From: Pseudoalteromonas sp. R3
GTDB lineage: Bacteria > Pseudomonadota > Gammaproteobacteria > Enterobacterales > Alteromonadaceae
Direction: 5' to 3'
Assembly (NCBI RefSeq): GCF_004014715.1
Contig: NZ_CP034835.1
Span: forward strand, 1,984,001 to 2,048,000
Length of the DNA stretch: 64,000 nucleotides
A model generated the notes under the pieces. The model was not told the origin of the DNA and ran no database searches. It saw only the letters and a list, made by a program, of their open reading frames with translations. This document shows, one piece after another, positions 1-8,633 of this stretch. The translations under genes and the position numbers were made by a program. Every line of letters begins with the position of its first letter. Positions within the stretch are counted from its first letter, which is position 1.

Positions 1-38
1 GAAATTTAACCAATTAAACAAAAAAGCGAAAAAAAAGC

Positions 39-67
39 TTCACAAGGGCGTCAGGATTCACTAATAT
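39..67 (+). promoter_or_regulatory. sigma-70 promoter of the tRNA-Ser pair
   Basis: A -35 hexamer TTCACA (39-44) and a -10 hexamer TAATAT (62-67) are separated by exactly 17 bases. The bases after the -10 are GC-rich (CGCCCCGC), the discriminator type associated with stringent control of stable-RNA promoters. The tRNA begins 12 bases after the -10. The promoter call is inferred from spacing and sequence only. Confidence 0.7.
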
Positions 68-79
68 TCGCCCCGCTGC

Positions 80-170
80 GGAGAGATGGCTGAGCGGTTG
101 AAAGCACCGGTCTTGAAAACCGGCATACGTTAATAGCGTATCTAGGGTTCAAATCCCTATCTCTCCGCCA
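80..170 (+). tRNA. tRNA-Ser (anticodon TGA), copy 1
   Basis: The acceptor arms GGAGAGA and TCTCTCC pair, followed by G and an encoded CCA. The anticodon loop CTTGAAA gives anticodon TGA, which reads UCA codons. The long variable arm and the GGTTCAAATCC T-arm are typical of class II serine tRNAs. A second copy follows 58 bases downstream and differs by one visible base in the D arm (GAGCGG here, GAGTGG there). Confidence 0.97.
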
Positions 171-228
171 CTAATTTTATAAGAATTTGCCAAGTGAGGT
201 CCACTGGCGGGTTTATACAATCTGTTTT

Positions 229-319
229 GGAGAGATGGCTGAGTGGTTGAAAGCACCGGTCTTGAAAACCGGCATACGTTAATAGCGTATCTAGGGTTCA
301 AATCCCTATCTCTCCGCCA
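229..319 (+). tRNA. tRNA-Ser (anticodon TGA), copy 2
   Basis: This is a second 91-base tRNA-Ser(UGA) with encoded CCA, identical to the first copy apart from C to T in the D arm. It lies between copy 1 and a strong terminator, so both are probably processed from one transcript. No separate promoter is obvious in the 58-base spacer. Confidence 0.97.
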
Positions 320-323
320 TATT

Positions 324-356
324 AAGGCCGTAAGTCTCAGACTTACGGCCTTTTTA
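324..356. terminator. intrinsic terminator, probably bidirectional
   Basis: A perfect 12-bp stem (AAGGCCGTAAGT, 324-335, with ACTTACGGCCTT, 341-352) closes a CTCAG loop and is followed by a T run. It lies between the tRNA-Ser pair on the plus strand and the convergent HPF-like gene, and can terminate transcription from either side. Confidence 0.88.
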
Positions 357-362
357 CTTTTT

Positions 363-677
363 TCATCTTGCACGGGTTGCTAGCCTCAATGCGCGTTTTA
401 CGTAACGTTTAGCCCGGTGAGCGCAGGCATTAATTGCATCGGACGCCTTATCTGCCACCTCATTCACTTCAACCTGCTGATAGCCTCTCAGCCCGACTCG
501 GATCGTACAGTAAACTTGTTGAATGTCGTCTAACTGGTTTTCATCCGTCAAAAGGTAAACTTCGACTTTGTCAATTTGCCCTGCATAGCGGCCAAGCATA
601 AGCCTGATTTGTGCATCTACATGATTGTTTTCGGCTTCTGTCGCGTCACTATGGGATGAAAACACATCTACCCACAT
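363..677 (-). CDS. HPF/RaiA-family ribosome-associated protein
   Basis: This 104-aa protein matches the ribosome hibernation/sigma-54 modulation (RaiA/HPF) fold. It shows the family pattern of a strand with YLLTDEN, then CTIRVGLRGYQQVEVNEVADKASDAINAC, then a basic C-terminal helix (AKRYVKRALRLA). Members bind the small ribosomal subunit and stabilise inactive ribosomes, but this one is short and divergent, so the ribosomal role is inferred from the family. It is transcribed alone, converging on the tRNA-Ser terminator. The start ATG at 677 follows AATGAGAGT. Confidence 0.72.
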   Translation of the reverse strand: MWVDVFSSHSDATEAENNHVDAQIRLMLGRYAGQIDKVEVYLLTDENQLDDIQQVYCTIRVGLRGYQQVEVNEVADKASDAINACAHRAKRYVKRALRLATRAR

Positions 678-847
678 AATTTACTCTCATTGATTGATTT
701 AAAGTTCGTTTATCTGCTTAAACGTCGCCTGTAATGTGATCGTGCTACCTCATCAAGCGTATCAATCGAAAAGAATTAAGTGAAATCGTTTGTTCTATAT
801 ACTACAGTTCGGATTATTCGAAGTGTCTTCGACTATGAGGAAGCCCC

Positions 848-1750
848 ATGCAGGATGTCATTAACTACAAACACTTAAAGTACTTCTGGGCTGTTGCGCA
901 TGAGGGCAGTATTGCCAAGGCCAGTGCTAAGCTGAACATTACCCCGCAAACCATCAGCGGTCAGTTGTCTTTGCTCGAAGAGCGCGTCGGTAATGAGCTT
1001 TTGCAAAAAGAGGGCCGTGGACTGCGATTAACCGATACCGGCCGAGTCGTATTGCGTTACGCTGACGAGATCTTTGAGCTGGGTAATGAGTTGAGTGATG
1101 TCTTAAAAGGTAACAGTGCGGTGGGCCCGGCAGAGTTTATTGTTGGCGCCTCCAGTGTATTGCCCAAAACCATAGTGCATAAGATTATTGAGCCCGCCAT
1201 GCATATTGAGCAGGACATCCGCCTGACCAGCCTGGAAGGGCCAGTTGACAGTATGCTTGCTGACTTGGCGGTTCATAAAGTTGACTTGGTGTTGAGCGAT
1301 GTGCCTGTTACTGGGGCATTTAGTGTCAAGGCGTACAACCATTTGCTGGGAGAAAGTAGTATTACCTTTTTAGCGGCCCCCGCACTTGCCAGACAGTACG
1401 CCAAAAACTTTCCTATATCGCTTAATAATGCACCTTTATTACTGCCGACACAGCAACATGAAATTCGTAAAGAGTTTGATTTTTGGTTAAGCGATCAGAA
1501 TATTCACCCCAATATCGTGGCGCAGTTTGATGACAGTGCGTTGATGAAATCGTTTGGTCAGTCTGGTTTGGGGTTGTTTTTTATGCCCAGCGCCATTGCT
1601 CAAAATGTGTGTGATGCATTCCATGTACGCCCGGTGGGTGAGCTGCCAAACATAAAACAAAAGTTTTATGCGATTTCAGCAGAGCGAAAAATCCGACACC
1701 CGGCTATTGCTGCGATATTCAATACAGCCAAATCGTCGCTATTCAAATGA
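848..1750 (+). CDS. nhaR: LysR-family regulator, NhaR type
   Basis: This 300-aa LysR-type regulator has an N-terminal winged helix-turn-helix at about residues 8-66 (KYFWAVAHEGSIAKASAKLN, then TPQTISGQLSLLEER). The wording resembles E. coli NhaR, which has NHLYYFWHVYKEGS and TPQTITGQI. The effector domain fills residues 90-300. NhaR activates sodium/proton antiporter genes in response to Na+. Here no nhaA follows. The next gene in the same direction, about 150 bases on, is a P-type ATPase heading an Mrp antiporter operon, the likely target by context. GAGGAAG precedes the ATG. Confidence 0.85.
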   Translation: MQDVINYKHLKYFWAVAHEGSIAKASAKLNITPQTISGQLSLLEERVGNELLQKEGRGLRLTDTGRVVLRYADEIFELGNELSDVLKGNSAVGPAEFIVGASSVLPKTIVHKIIEPAMHIEQDIRLTSLEGPVDSMLADLAVHKVDLVLSDVPVTGAFSVKAYNHLLGESSITFLAAPALARQYAKNFPISLNNAPLLLPTQQHEIRKEFDFWLSDQNIHPNIVAQFDDSALMKSFGQSGLGLFFMPSAIAQNVCDAFHVRPVGELPNIKQKFYAISAERKIRHPAIAAIFNTAKSSLFK

Positions 1751-1896
1751 GCTACGTTATCAAAGTGGCAAAAAATCAACCTTGCGCCAAAATTACAGTT
1801 CGTATTTTTCGATTTTTTAAGTTTGATAATTCGAGTTTTACATAGCATTGCTGCACCCTAGTATAGTTTTAGTACAACTAGTTCCCGAGGTGTTTT

Positions 1897-4659
1897 ATGC
1901 AAGATCTGAAAGACTGGCACAGTCAACACTCAGAATCAGTACTCAAGCAGTTCGAGGCCGACCCGGAGCGAGGGTTATCTTCGCAACAGGTCGACAGGCA
2001 ACAGGCAGAATTTGGGCCAAATGCCATTACTAAACATGATGGAGACGGACCGATAAAACGGTTCGCTCTGCAATTCCATCAGCCTTTGGTTTACATCTTG
2101 CTTTCGGCAGTAGTGGTGACGCTGGCACTCCAGGAGTGGGTCGACGCCATCGTCATTTTTGCTGTGGTGCTACTCAATGCCATCATTGGCTTTGTACAAG
2201 AGTCTAAGGCAATTAATGCCATCAATGCCTTGTCTGGCAGTATTAAATCAACTGCAATCGTGATCCGTGATGGAGTAAAAACGACCATTGCTGCACAACA
2301 ACTGGTGCCTGGCGATATTGTGCTGCTGCAGGCCGGTGATAAAGTGACCGCAGACATGCGCCTGGTGCAGGTTAGAGATTTACAGGTGGACGAGTCGGCA
2401 CTGACCGGTGAATCCGTGCCTGTGGAGAAAAATCTGGAGGTGCTGGCGAAAGAAGCGCTGCTGGGAGATCGCCAGAATATGGCGTTTTCATCGACGCTGG
2501 TGGTTTATGGTACCGGCGTTGGGGTAGTAACTGAAACTGGTGATAACACCGAAATAGGTAAAATCTCCGAGCTGATCGCGACGACGCCAACGCTGGACAC
2601 ACCGTTGACCAAACGCATCAAGCAATTTAGTCATGTCTTGTTATATGCGATTATCGGCCTGGCAGCGATCACCTTGCTGATAGGGTACTTGCACGGACAA
2701 CCACTACTTGATTCCTTTATGGCCGCGGTTGCTTTGGCTGTGGGGGCTATTCCGGAAGGGCTGCCAGCAGCGGTCACGATTATGCTGGCCATTGGCGTTT
2801 CCCGCATGGCTAAACGTAAAGCCGTTATTCGCAATCTCCCGGCGGTTGAAACGCTGGGAAGTACCACCATCATCTGCTCTGACAAGACAGGTACTTTGAC
2901 CAAAAATGAGATGACCGTAGAGCAGATCTACAGCGGCGGACTGCTTTATGCGGTATCTGGCAATGGTTATAATCCCACAGGTGAGATCCAAACTCACATG
3001 CCGCAGTCTGAGTTACAGTCAGCTGTTGTTGAGGCCAATACCCAGCCAGGTCTTTATGCAACACTCAGAGCTGGTGCGCTGTGCAATGATGCTCAACTCT
3101 TGGCACCGGATACAGGAAATGCACAGTGGCGTATCGGCGGTGATCCGACCGAGGCAGCATTACTGGTGTCTGCACATAAAGCTAATATGGCCTCAGAAAG
3201 CCTGAATGCCAAACGAATTGATTGCATACCGTTTCAATCAGAATATCAGTATATGGCCACTCTGGATGACGTCGACGACACGCGTATAATCCATATGAAG
3301 GGATCTATCGAGAGTATTCTGCCTAAATGTCGGTTTATGCTTAATGAGCAGGGCGCCGCAATTCTTCTTGAACACGGGGCGATTGAGCAACAAGCCGAAC
3401 GCTTGGCTGCTAAAGGCTTGCGCGTACTGGCTTTTGCCAGCAAAGAGACAAGTCCGGAGCAAACGAGCCTGAGCCATGACGATGTTGCTCAGGAGCTGGT
3501 GTTTCTGGGGCTGCAAGCAATGATAGATCCGCCTCGCCCTGAGGCCATTGAAGCTGTTGCTGCCTGTCACAGAGCTGGGATCCGGGTCAAGATGATCACC
3601 GGAGATCATGCGCTGACTGCCACCAGTATTGCCAAACAGCTCGGCATTATTCAACCGCAAAGCGCAGGAAAAACCGTTACGGGCTATCAGCTCGGTGACC
3701 TATCGGAGCATGAGTTCAGTGATATTGCCAGTAATAATGATGTGTTTGCACGGGTCAGCCCTGAAAATAAACTTCAGCTGGTGAAATCGTTACAGGCCGA
3801 AGGCCATGTTGTGGCCATGACGGGGGATGGTGTTAATGATGCGCCCGCGCTCAGACGGGCCGACATTGGTGTTGCCATGGCACTCAATGGCACTGAAGTG
3901 GCCAGAGATGCGTCGGATATGATGCTGACTGATGATAACTTTGCCACTGTGCGGGCTGCTGTTGAGGAAGGTCGGGGTGTCTTTGACAATCTGAAGAAGT
4001 TTATTGTCTGGACCTTACCAACCAACGGTGGCGAAGGCCTGGTGATTTTACTTGCGGTGTTACTTGGCGTGTCCCTGCCGTTATTGCCGGTGCATATTCT
4101 GTGGGTCAACATGACCACTGCCATTTTACTCGGTCTGATGCTGGCGTTTGAGCCCAGAGAAAAGGGCATTATGGACCGTCCACCCTACGATCCGGATGCT
4201 CCTATCATTGACAGGATCTTAATGTGGCGAATTTTGTTGGTGTCCTCTTTATTGTGTATCACGGCCTTCGGCTTATACGAGCTTGAATTAATGTGGGGCG
4301 CAACTGAAGCGCAAGCCAGAACCGTCGCAGTCGCTATGTTTGTGGTCGGTGAAGCATTCTACCTGTTCAACTGTCGCTCGTTGGAACGGTCGGTATTTTC
4401 GGTTGGCTTGTTTTCAAACCGCTGGATCTGGATAGGCATCGCGCTGATGATGGCATTACAGTTGCTGTTTACCTACCTACCCTTGATGAATGACTGGTTC
4501 CAGAGTGCACCTATCTCACTTGAGGCCTGGTTACGAGTTATTGCCTGTGGTTGGTTGATCTCCCTGATTGTTGGAGCTGAAAAGCGCCTGCGCAGTGGTA
4601 ACGAAGAACCACAGTCAACCTCAGATTCAAATACCAACAGAGTGAGTGAATCAGTATGA
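1897..4659 (+). CDS. type II cation-transporting P-type ATPase
   Basis: This 920-aa protein has all P-type ATPase landmarks: actuator TGES (170-173), phosphorylation motif DKTGTLT with D329, a KGS nucleotide-site motif, and the hinge TGDGVNDAP (642-650). TM4 carries PEGL (P286-E287) and TM5 has NGGE, as in SERCA-type pumps. TM6 reads WVNMTTA, so the position of the SERCA calcium-ligand Asp is Ala742. A pump for Na+ or another monovalent ion is therefore as likely as a Ca2+ pump. Its stop codon overlaps the start of mrpE (ATGA), which makes it the first gene of the antiporter operon. GAGGTG lies upstream of the ATG. Confidence 0.9.
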   Translation: MQDLKDWHSQHSESVLKQFEADPERGLSSQQVDRQQAEFGPNAITKHDGDGPIKRFALQFHQPLVYILLSAVVVTLALQEWVDAIVIFAVVLLNAIIGFVQESKAINAINALSGSIKSTAIVIRDGVKTTIAAQQLVPGDIVLLQAGDKVTADMRLVQVRDLQVDESALTGESVPVEKNLEVLAKEALLGDRQNMAFSSTLVVYGTGVGVVTETGDNTEIGKISELIATTPTLDTPLTKRIKQFSHVLLYAIIGLAAITLLIGYLHGQPLLDSFMAAVALAVGAIPEGLPAAVTIMLAIGVSRMAKRKAVIRNLPAVETLGSTTIICSDKTGTLTKNEMTVEQIYSGGLLYAVSGNGYNPTGEIQTHMPQSELQSAVVEANTQPGLYATLRAGALCNDAQLLAPDTGNAQWRIGGDPTEAALLVSAHKANMASESLNAKRIDCIPFQSEYQYMATLDDVDDTRIIHMKGSIESILPKCRFMLNEQGAAILLEHGAIEQQAERLAAKGLRVLAFASKETSPEQTSLSHDDVAQELVFLGLQAMIDPPRPEAIEAVAACHRAGIRVKMITGDHALTATSIAKQLGIIQPQSAGKTVTGYQLGDLSEHEFSDIASNNDVFARVSPENKLQLVKSLQAEGHVVAMTGDGVNDAPALRRADIGVAMALNGTEVARDASDMMLTDDNFATVRAAVEEGRGVFDNLKKFIVWTLPTNGGEGLVILLAVLLGVSLPLLPVHILWVNMTTAILLGLMLAFEPREKGIMDRPPYDPDAPIIDRILMWRILLVSSLLCITAFGLYELELMWGATEAQARTVAVAMFVVGEAFYLFNCRSLERSVFSVGLFSNRWIWIGIALMMALQLLFTYLPLMNDWFQSAPISLEAWLRVIACGWLISLIVGAEKRLRSGNEEPQSTSDSNTNRVSESV

Positions 4660-5216
4660 ATAAAAAGGCGCATTCTCACAATTCAGACAAACGGACCTTG
4701 CTTATCCGGGCAGTGATATTCAGCGCTTTATGGCTGCTACTCACAAAAGGGGTCTGGTCCTCCTGGGTAATAGGTATCATCGTCGTACCTGTGTCGGTAT
4801 GGATGAGCATGCGTCTTTTTCATAACGCGGCAGCCGTGCCTGTTCATTCTGTAACAGGGCAGCTGCATTATGGTCGTTTGCTGCGCCTGCTGCCGTATTT
4901 TTTGCTTAACTCGTTGAAAGGGGGAATACAAACAGCGCGGCTGGCTTTTGCTCACCGCATTGCATTGCGCCCTGGGACGGTTTCCTATCCGCTACGTTTG
5001 CCTTCGGGCCATACACAGCTGTGGTTTATTCACCTGATCAGTTTACTACCAGGCACGTTGAGTGCCCAACTGAATGGTGATTCCTTGTTGGTACACATGC
5101 TGGAAGTAAATGAAAGCAATTATCGGGATGTGATTGAATGTGAACAAAAGATCGCCTATTTGTTTGATTTAGAACTAGATCAGCAAGTGGTGCCGATTTT
5201 GAAGGAGCAACTATGA
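4656..5216 (+). CDS. mrpE: Mrp-type cation/proton antiporter subunit E
   Basis: This 186-aa MnhE/MrpE-family membrane protein has two N-terminal hydrophobic segments (residues 16-50), a basic link, and the characteristic SYPLRLPSG and HLISLLPGTLSAQLNGD region followed by the VHMLEVN strand. MrpE is an accessory subunit needed for assembly of the multisubunit antiporter. It overlaps the upstream ATPase and the downstream mrpF by four bases each, so translation is probably coupled along the operon. Confidence 0.9.
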   Translation: MNKKAHSHNSDKRTLLIRAVIFSALWLLLTKGVWSSWVIGIIVVPVSVWMSMRLFHNAAAVPVHSVTGQLHYGRLLRLLPYFLLNSLKGGIQTARLAFAHRIALRPGTVSYPLRLPSGHTQLWFIHLISLLPGTLSAQLNGDSLLVHMLEVNESNYRDVIECEQKIAYLFDLELDQQVVPILKEQL

Positions 5217-5470
5217 GTGAGTATTTAAACCTGGTTATTACAATTTTAATACTGGTTCTCCTTGGTGGGCTGTGGCGGCTTTGGCTGGGCCCATCGAAGC
5301 TTAACCGGATACTGTCTCTACAACTGTTTGGCACCATAGGCGTTGCGATTTTGGCGCTGCTGGCAGTCGTATATCAACAAAGTGCTTTATTTAACGTAGC
5401 GCTGGTATTGGCCCTGCTGGCTCCAACCGCAACGGTCATTTTGGTCAAAATGGGAGACACTAAATCATGA
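5213..5470 (+). CDS. mrpF: Mrp-type antiporter subunit F
   Basis: This 85-aa protein has three predicted transmembrane helices and the family pattern RLWLGPSKLNRILSLQLFGT in the first loop. MrpF is a small accessory subunit of the Mrp antiporter (MbhB in the archaeal hydrogenase). It overlaps mrpE and mrpG by four bases each. Confidence 0.88.
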   Translation: MSEYLNLVITILILVLLGGLWRLWLGPSKLNRILSLQLFGTIGVAILALLAVVYQQSALFNVALVLALLAPTATVILVKMGDTKS

Positions 5471-5811
5471 CGTTTTTTGACTGGTACAGTGTAGTTATGG
5501 TGACGCTCGGTGTGTTCTTTTTCATCGCTGGGGGTGTTGGTTTGTGGCGTTTTCCAGACGAATTATCCCGGCTGCATGCGTTGACCAAGGCCGACAATCT
5601 GGGCTTGGGGTTTATCGTACTGGGGGTGTTACCTCAGGTTATAGAAGTGGCAGATGCAATTCAGCTGTTGTTGATTTGGGTCGCAGTGATGCTGGCTGGA
5701 GCCGTCTCATGCTATTTATTGGCCAGTCACTCAGATTTGGAGCAAGGTAAACAACCGGTAAAACAGCGAGGCAGACTGGAGGAACAGGAGGTAGCGCATG
5801 ATAAGCGGTGA
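5467..5811 (+). CDS. mrpG: Mrp-type antiporter subunit G
   Basis: This 114-aa three-helix protein has the MrpG signature GGVGLWRFPDELSRLHALTKADNLGLG. MrpG (MbhC in Mbh complexes) supports assembly of the antiporter. The C-terminal 25 residues are charged and cytoplasmic. The gene overlaps mrpF by 4 bases and the next gene by 14 bases. Confidence 0.9.
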   Translation: MTFFDWYSVVMVTLGVFFFIAGGVGLWRFPDELSRLHALTKADNLGLGFIVLGVLPQVIEVADAIQLLLIWVAVMLAGAVSCYLLASHSDLEQGKQPVKQRGRLEEQEVAHDKR

Positions 5812-6040
5812 ATTATTTATCGACCTACTATTGGGTACTGGGGCCTTAGTAACCGCAATATTGTGTCTCACTGCTAAAGACTTATTTCAGGCGATTTTAC
5901 TGTTTATCAGCATGGGCCTGCTAGTAACGCTTGCCTGGGTCAGACTGGGTGCGTGGGATGTTGCCATCGCAGAGGCGGCGATTGGAGCGGGTTTGACTGG
6001 TGCATTGCTTATCGCCACGCGTCGACAGCTCAACCAATAA
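5798..6040 (+). CDS. DUF4040/MbhD-like subunit (split MrpA C-terminal part)
   Basis: This 80-aa protein has three hydrophobic segments and the DUF4040 pattern AKDLFQAILLFISMGLL, then AWDVAIAEAAIGAGLTGALL. In classical Mrp complexes this NuoJ-like region is the C-terminal part of MrpA. In archaeal Mbh it is the separate subunit MbhD. Here it is stand-alone, as in Mbh, and sits at the Mbh position directly after mrpG. The ATG lies inside the end of mrpG. Confidence 0.82.
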   Translation: MISGELFIDLLLGTGALVTAILCLTAKDLFQAILLFISMGLLVTLAWVRLGAWDVAIAEAAIGAGLTGALLIATRRQLNQ

Positions 6041-6073
6041 AACTGTGTTAAATAATAACAACAGAGGTAACTT

Positions 6074-6835
6074 ATGTTTAATAACATGACATTAAGTGAC
6101 AGTGCACAACAAGAAGCAGACTTGCCCGGCAGCATCTTGTTGATCGTTGGTATGGTGGTTGTTGCAGCCTGTCTATTTCTGGCTATTTCCCTGGTCCAGT
6201 TTCAGTCTATAGACCAATCGCTAGTGACACTGGTTGCCTCTAATCTGGAGCAAAGTGGTGTAGAGAACCCGGTTACGGCCGTGCTACTTAACTTTCGCAG
6301 TTATGATACTTTGCTGGAAGTTGCGGTGCTGTTGATTGTTGCCCTGGCAGTGATGCCCTTCAGTTTACAAGTCGCCCGACAGCCCTTCATTAAAGTATCT
6401 GAACCTCGAAAGCGGAGCCTGATACTTGAGGCCTTCCTGCGGTGGTTGTTACCGGCGATAGTCGTTACATCCGGGTATTTACTTTGGACTGGTGCGGCAT
6501 TGCCAGGCGGTGCGTTTCAGGCGGGTGCATTGCTGGCAGGCGCAGGGATTTTGCTGCTACTTGCCGGTCATCACAGTTTTAACTTCAATGCACCCACCGC
6601 ACGCCTGTTGTTGGTGGTTGGCTTAGCCATGTTTTTATTGGTCGGTGCTGGTGTCGTCCTGTCAAGTGGCATTGCGTTGGCTTACCCGGAGGCCATGGCT
6701 GGCACGTTAATTCTGGTAATAGAAGTGGCAGCGACAATAACCATAGCGGCAATCCTGGTTTTACTATTTTGTGCTTTGCAGATTGAGCCTCAGCATGCAC
6801 TGGCAAATCGTGTTGAGGAGGAGAAGCACTCATGA
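6074..6835 (+). CDS. mrpB: MbhE-MrpB fusion subunit (MnhB domain)
   Basis: This 253-aa protein has two parts. Residues 1-110 resemble MbhE (NPVTAVLLNFRSYDTLLEVAVLL), the NuoJ-like segment. Residues 110-250 are an MnhB domain with the pattern LPGGAFQAGALLAGAGILLLL. In Pyrococcus Mbh these are two neighbouring subunits (MbhE and MbhF); here they are one protein. A GAGGT site precedes the ATG after a 33-base gap, the only real gap in the operon. The stop overlaps mrpC by four bases. Confidence 0.82.
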   Translation: MFNNMTLSDSAQQEADLPGSILLIVGMVVVAACLFLAISLVQFQSIDQSLVTLVASNLEQSGVENPVTAVLLNFRSYDTLLEVAVLLIVALAVMPFSLQVARQPFIKVSEPRKRSLILEAFLRWLLPAIVVTSGYLLWTGAALPGGAFQAGALLAGAGILLLLAGHHSFNFNAPTARLLLVVGLAMFLLVGAGVVLSSGIALAYPEAMAGTLILVIEVAATITIAAILVLLFCALQIEPQHALANRVEEEKHS

Positions 6836-7119
6836 CGCAAGCTTTGTTGTATGGTGTCTTTGGTATTGCACTGTTCGGTATTGGTCTGTTTGGCGTCTTG
6901 GCAATTGCCCATGTCGTTAAGAAGATACTCGCCATCAATATTTGTGGTGTGGGGGTGTTTATGGTGTTTATAGCGAATGCCTCCTCCGGCGCTTCACCAG
7001 ATTTTGTACCACACGCTATGGTATTAACTGGGATCGTAGTTGCGGTGGCAGGTACGGCAATGGCCTTGTCTTTGGTGGTTCGGATCAAAGCACTTGAAAA
7101 GCCTGAGGAAGACGTTTAA
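6832..7119 (+). CDS. mrpC: Mrp-type antiporter subunit C (NuoK-like)
   Basis: This 95-aa protein has three transmembrane helices and the MrpC/NuoK pattern DFVPHAMVLTGIVVAVAGTAMAL. It is homologous to complex I subunit NuoK and forms part of the lateral ion path beside the antiporter subunits. It overlaps mrpB by 4 bases and mrpD by 1 base. Confidence 0.92.
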   Translation: MTQALLYGVFGIALFGIGLFGVLAIAHVVKKILAINICGVGVFMVFIANASSGASPDFVPHAMVLTGIVVAVAGTAMALSLVVRIKALEKPEEDV

Positions 7120-8633
7120 TGCCAGTAATCGACGCTGCTTCTTTACTACCCTTGCTGATTGCAATCCCCCTGATTGGGGCTATTCTCTCGGTATTGCTGC
7201 ATACTAAAGATGCTCAGGTGCTGATTGGGCTGCTTAGCGCACTGGGCTTGGTATTCGTAATAGGGCTTATCTTGGCCAATTTTCCCCCTGGAGTCTCCGA
7301 GTTCGCGACCCCTCTGAGGTATGCCCTTGCAGGCTGGGAGGCTCCTTTGGGTATTGCGCTAAGCCTTGATGGGTTCTCAGCTCTGCTACTGTCATTGACC
7401 GTTTTTTTGGTCACAGTATTGACCTTTTATTCTGCTTTCTATTTCGCAGCATCACCTGCACGTGTGCGCTTTTGGCCTCTGTGGTGGTTGTTGGTGGCGG
7501 GGATCAATGCGTTATTCCTGTCTGCTGACATTTTCAATGTCTATGTGACACTCGAAATTATCGGATTAGCAGCGGTTGCTCTGGTCGCGTTAAGTGGCAA
7601 TAAAGCGGGCCTGACGGCAGCGTTGCGTTATTTATTAGTCGGTCTGTTAGGGTCTCTTTGTTATCTGCTTGCTGTGGCTTTGTTGTATCACGTCTATGGT
7701 ACTCTAGACTTTACACAGCTTGCAGCCAAAGCTGAATCCAATCCATTAAGCTGGGCTGCATTGGCGCTAATCACTGTGGGTTTGGTGCTAAAAACCGCCC
7801 TGGTCCCATTGCACTTTTGGTTACCTCATGCTCATGGCAGTGCACCGGCACCAGTGAGTGCTATTTTGTCCGCTTTGGTTGTCAAAGCGTCGTTTTATCT
7901 GTTGGTACGATTTTGGATGGAGATCCTGGCACCCGCCGTTACCAATGAAGCGTTAATGCTATTGGGCATATTAGGAGGGACAGCTATTCTGTGGGGGTGT
8001 GTGCAGGCACTCAGAGCAAAGCGTCTCAAACTGATGGTGGCATACTCGACCGTCGCGCAAATTGGTTATCTGTTTTTGCTGTTTCCACTTTTGATGAGCA
8101 CTGAGAAAGCATCGGTATCGCAACTGGCTGCCCAGCAGCAAAGTGCGCTCGCCGCGGTGTCTTATTTTATTGTCGCCCATGCCTGTGCCAAGGCAGCGAT
8201 GTTTATTGCTGCTGGCAACATCATACATTCGCTTGGTCATGACGACATTGCTAAGCTGCAGGGCATGGCAAAGTATATGCCATTGAGTTTGTTTACTTTT
8301 GCGATAGCAGGAGGCAGCTTAATCGGCCTGCCACCCAGCGCAGGCTTTATCGCCAAATGGTTACTGCTCAATGTTGCCATTGATACTCACCAGTGGTGGT
8401 GGGTTGTGATCATTCTTAGCGGCGGTCTGCTGGCAGCACTGGCGATATTCAGAGTGCTGGATCTGGCATTTATTAAACCGGAACAGGCGTCTGAGCAAGT
8501 TGCCCCTGACAACTGGCAGAAGGTGCCTGTGGCTATGCCTGTCAGTGGCCTGGCGTTGGCCCTGTGTACTATGGCGCTGGGTTTCAATGCGGACCTGATC
8601 ATTGACCTGATAGCGATAGGAGGCGGTAAATGA
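7119..8633 (+). CDS. mrpD: Mrp-type antiporter subunit D
   Basis: This 504-aa protein is a complete proton-antiporter (NuoL/M/N-like) domain of about 14 helices. TM5 keeps the conserved glutamate (E146 in VYVTLEIIGL). The TM7 lysine lies in LVLKTALVPLHFWLPHAH, and the TM8 region reads APAPVSAILSALVVKAS. These charged residues form the proton relay in Mrp and complex I subunits. It is one of three such domains encoded by this operon. Confidence 0.93.
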   Translation: MPVIDAASLLPLLIAIPLIGAILSVLLHTKDAQVLIGLLSALGLVFVIGLILANFPPGVSEFATPLRYALAGWEAPLGIALSLDGFSALLLSLTVFLVTVLTFYSAFYFAASPARVRFWPLWWLLVAGINALFLSADIFNVYVTLEIIGLAAVALVALSGNKAGLTAALRYLLVGLLGSLCYLLAVALLYHVYGTLDFTQLAAKAESNPLSWAALALITVGLVLKTALVPLHFWLPHAHGSAPAPVSAILSALVVKASFYLLVRFWMEILAPAVTNEALMLLGILGGTAILWGCVQALRAKRLKLMVAYSTVAQIGYLFLLFPLLMSTEKASVSQLAAQQQSALAAVSYFIVAHACAKAAMFIAAGNIIHSLGHDDIAKLQGMAKYMPLSLFTFAIAGGSLIGLPPSAGFIAKWLLLNVAIDTHQWWWVVIILSGGLLAALAIFRVLDLAFIKPEQASEQVAPDNWQKVPVAMPVSGLALALCTMALGFNADLIIDLIAIGGGK

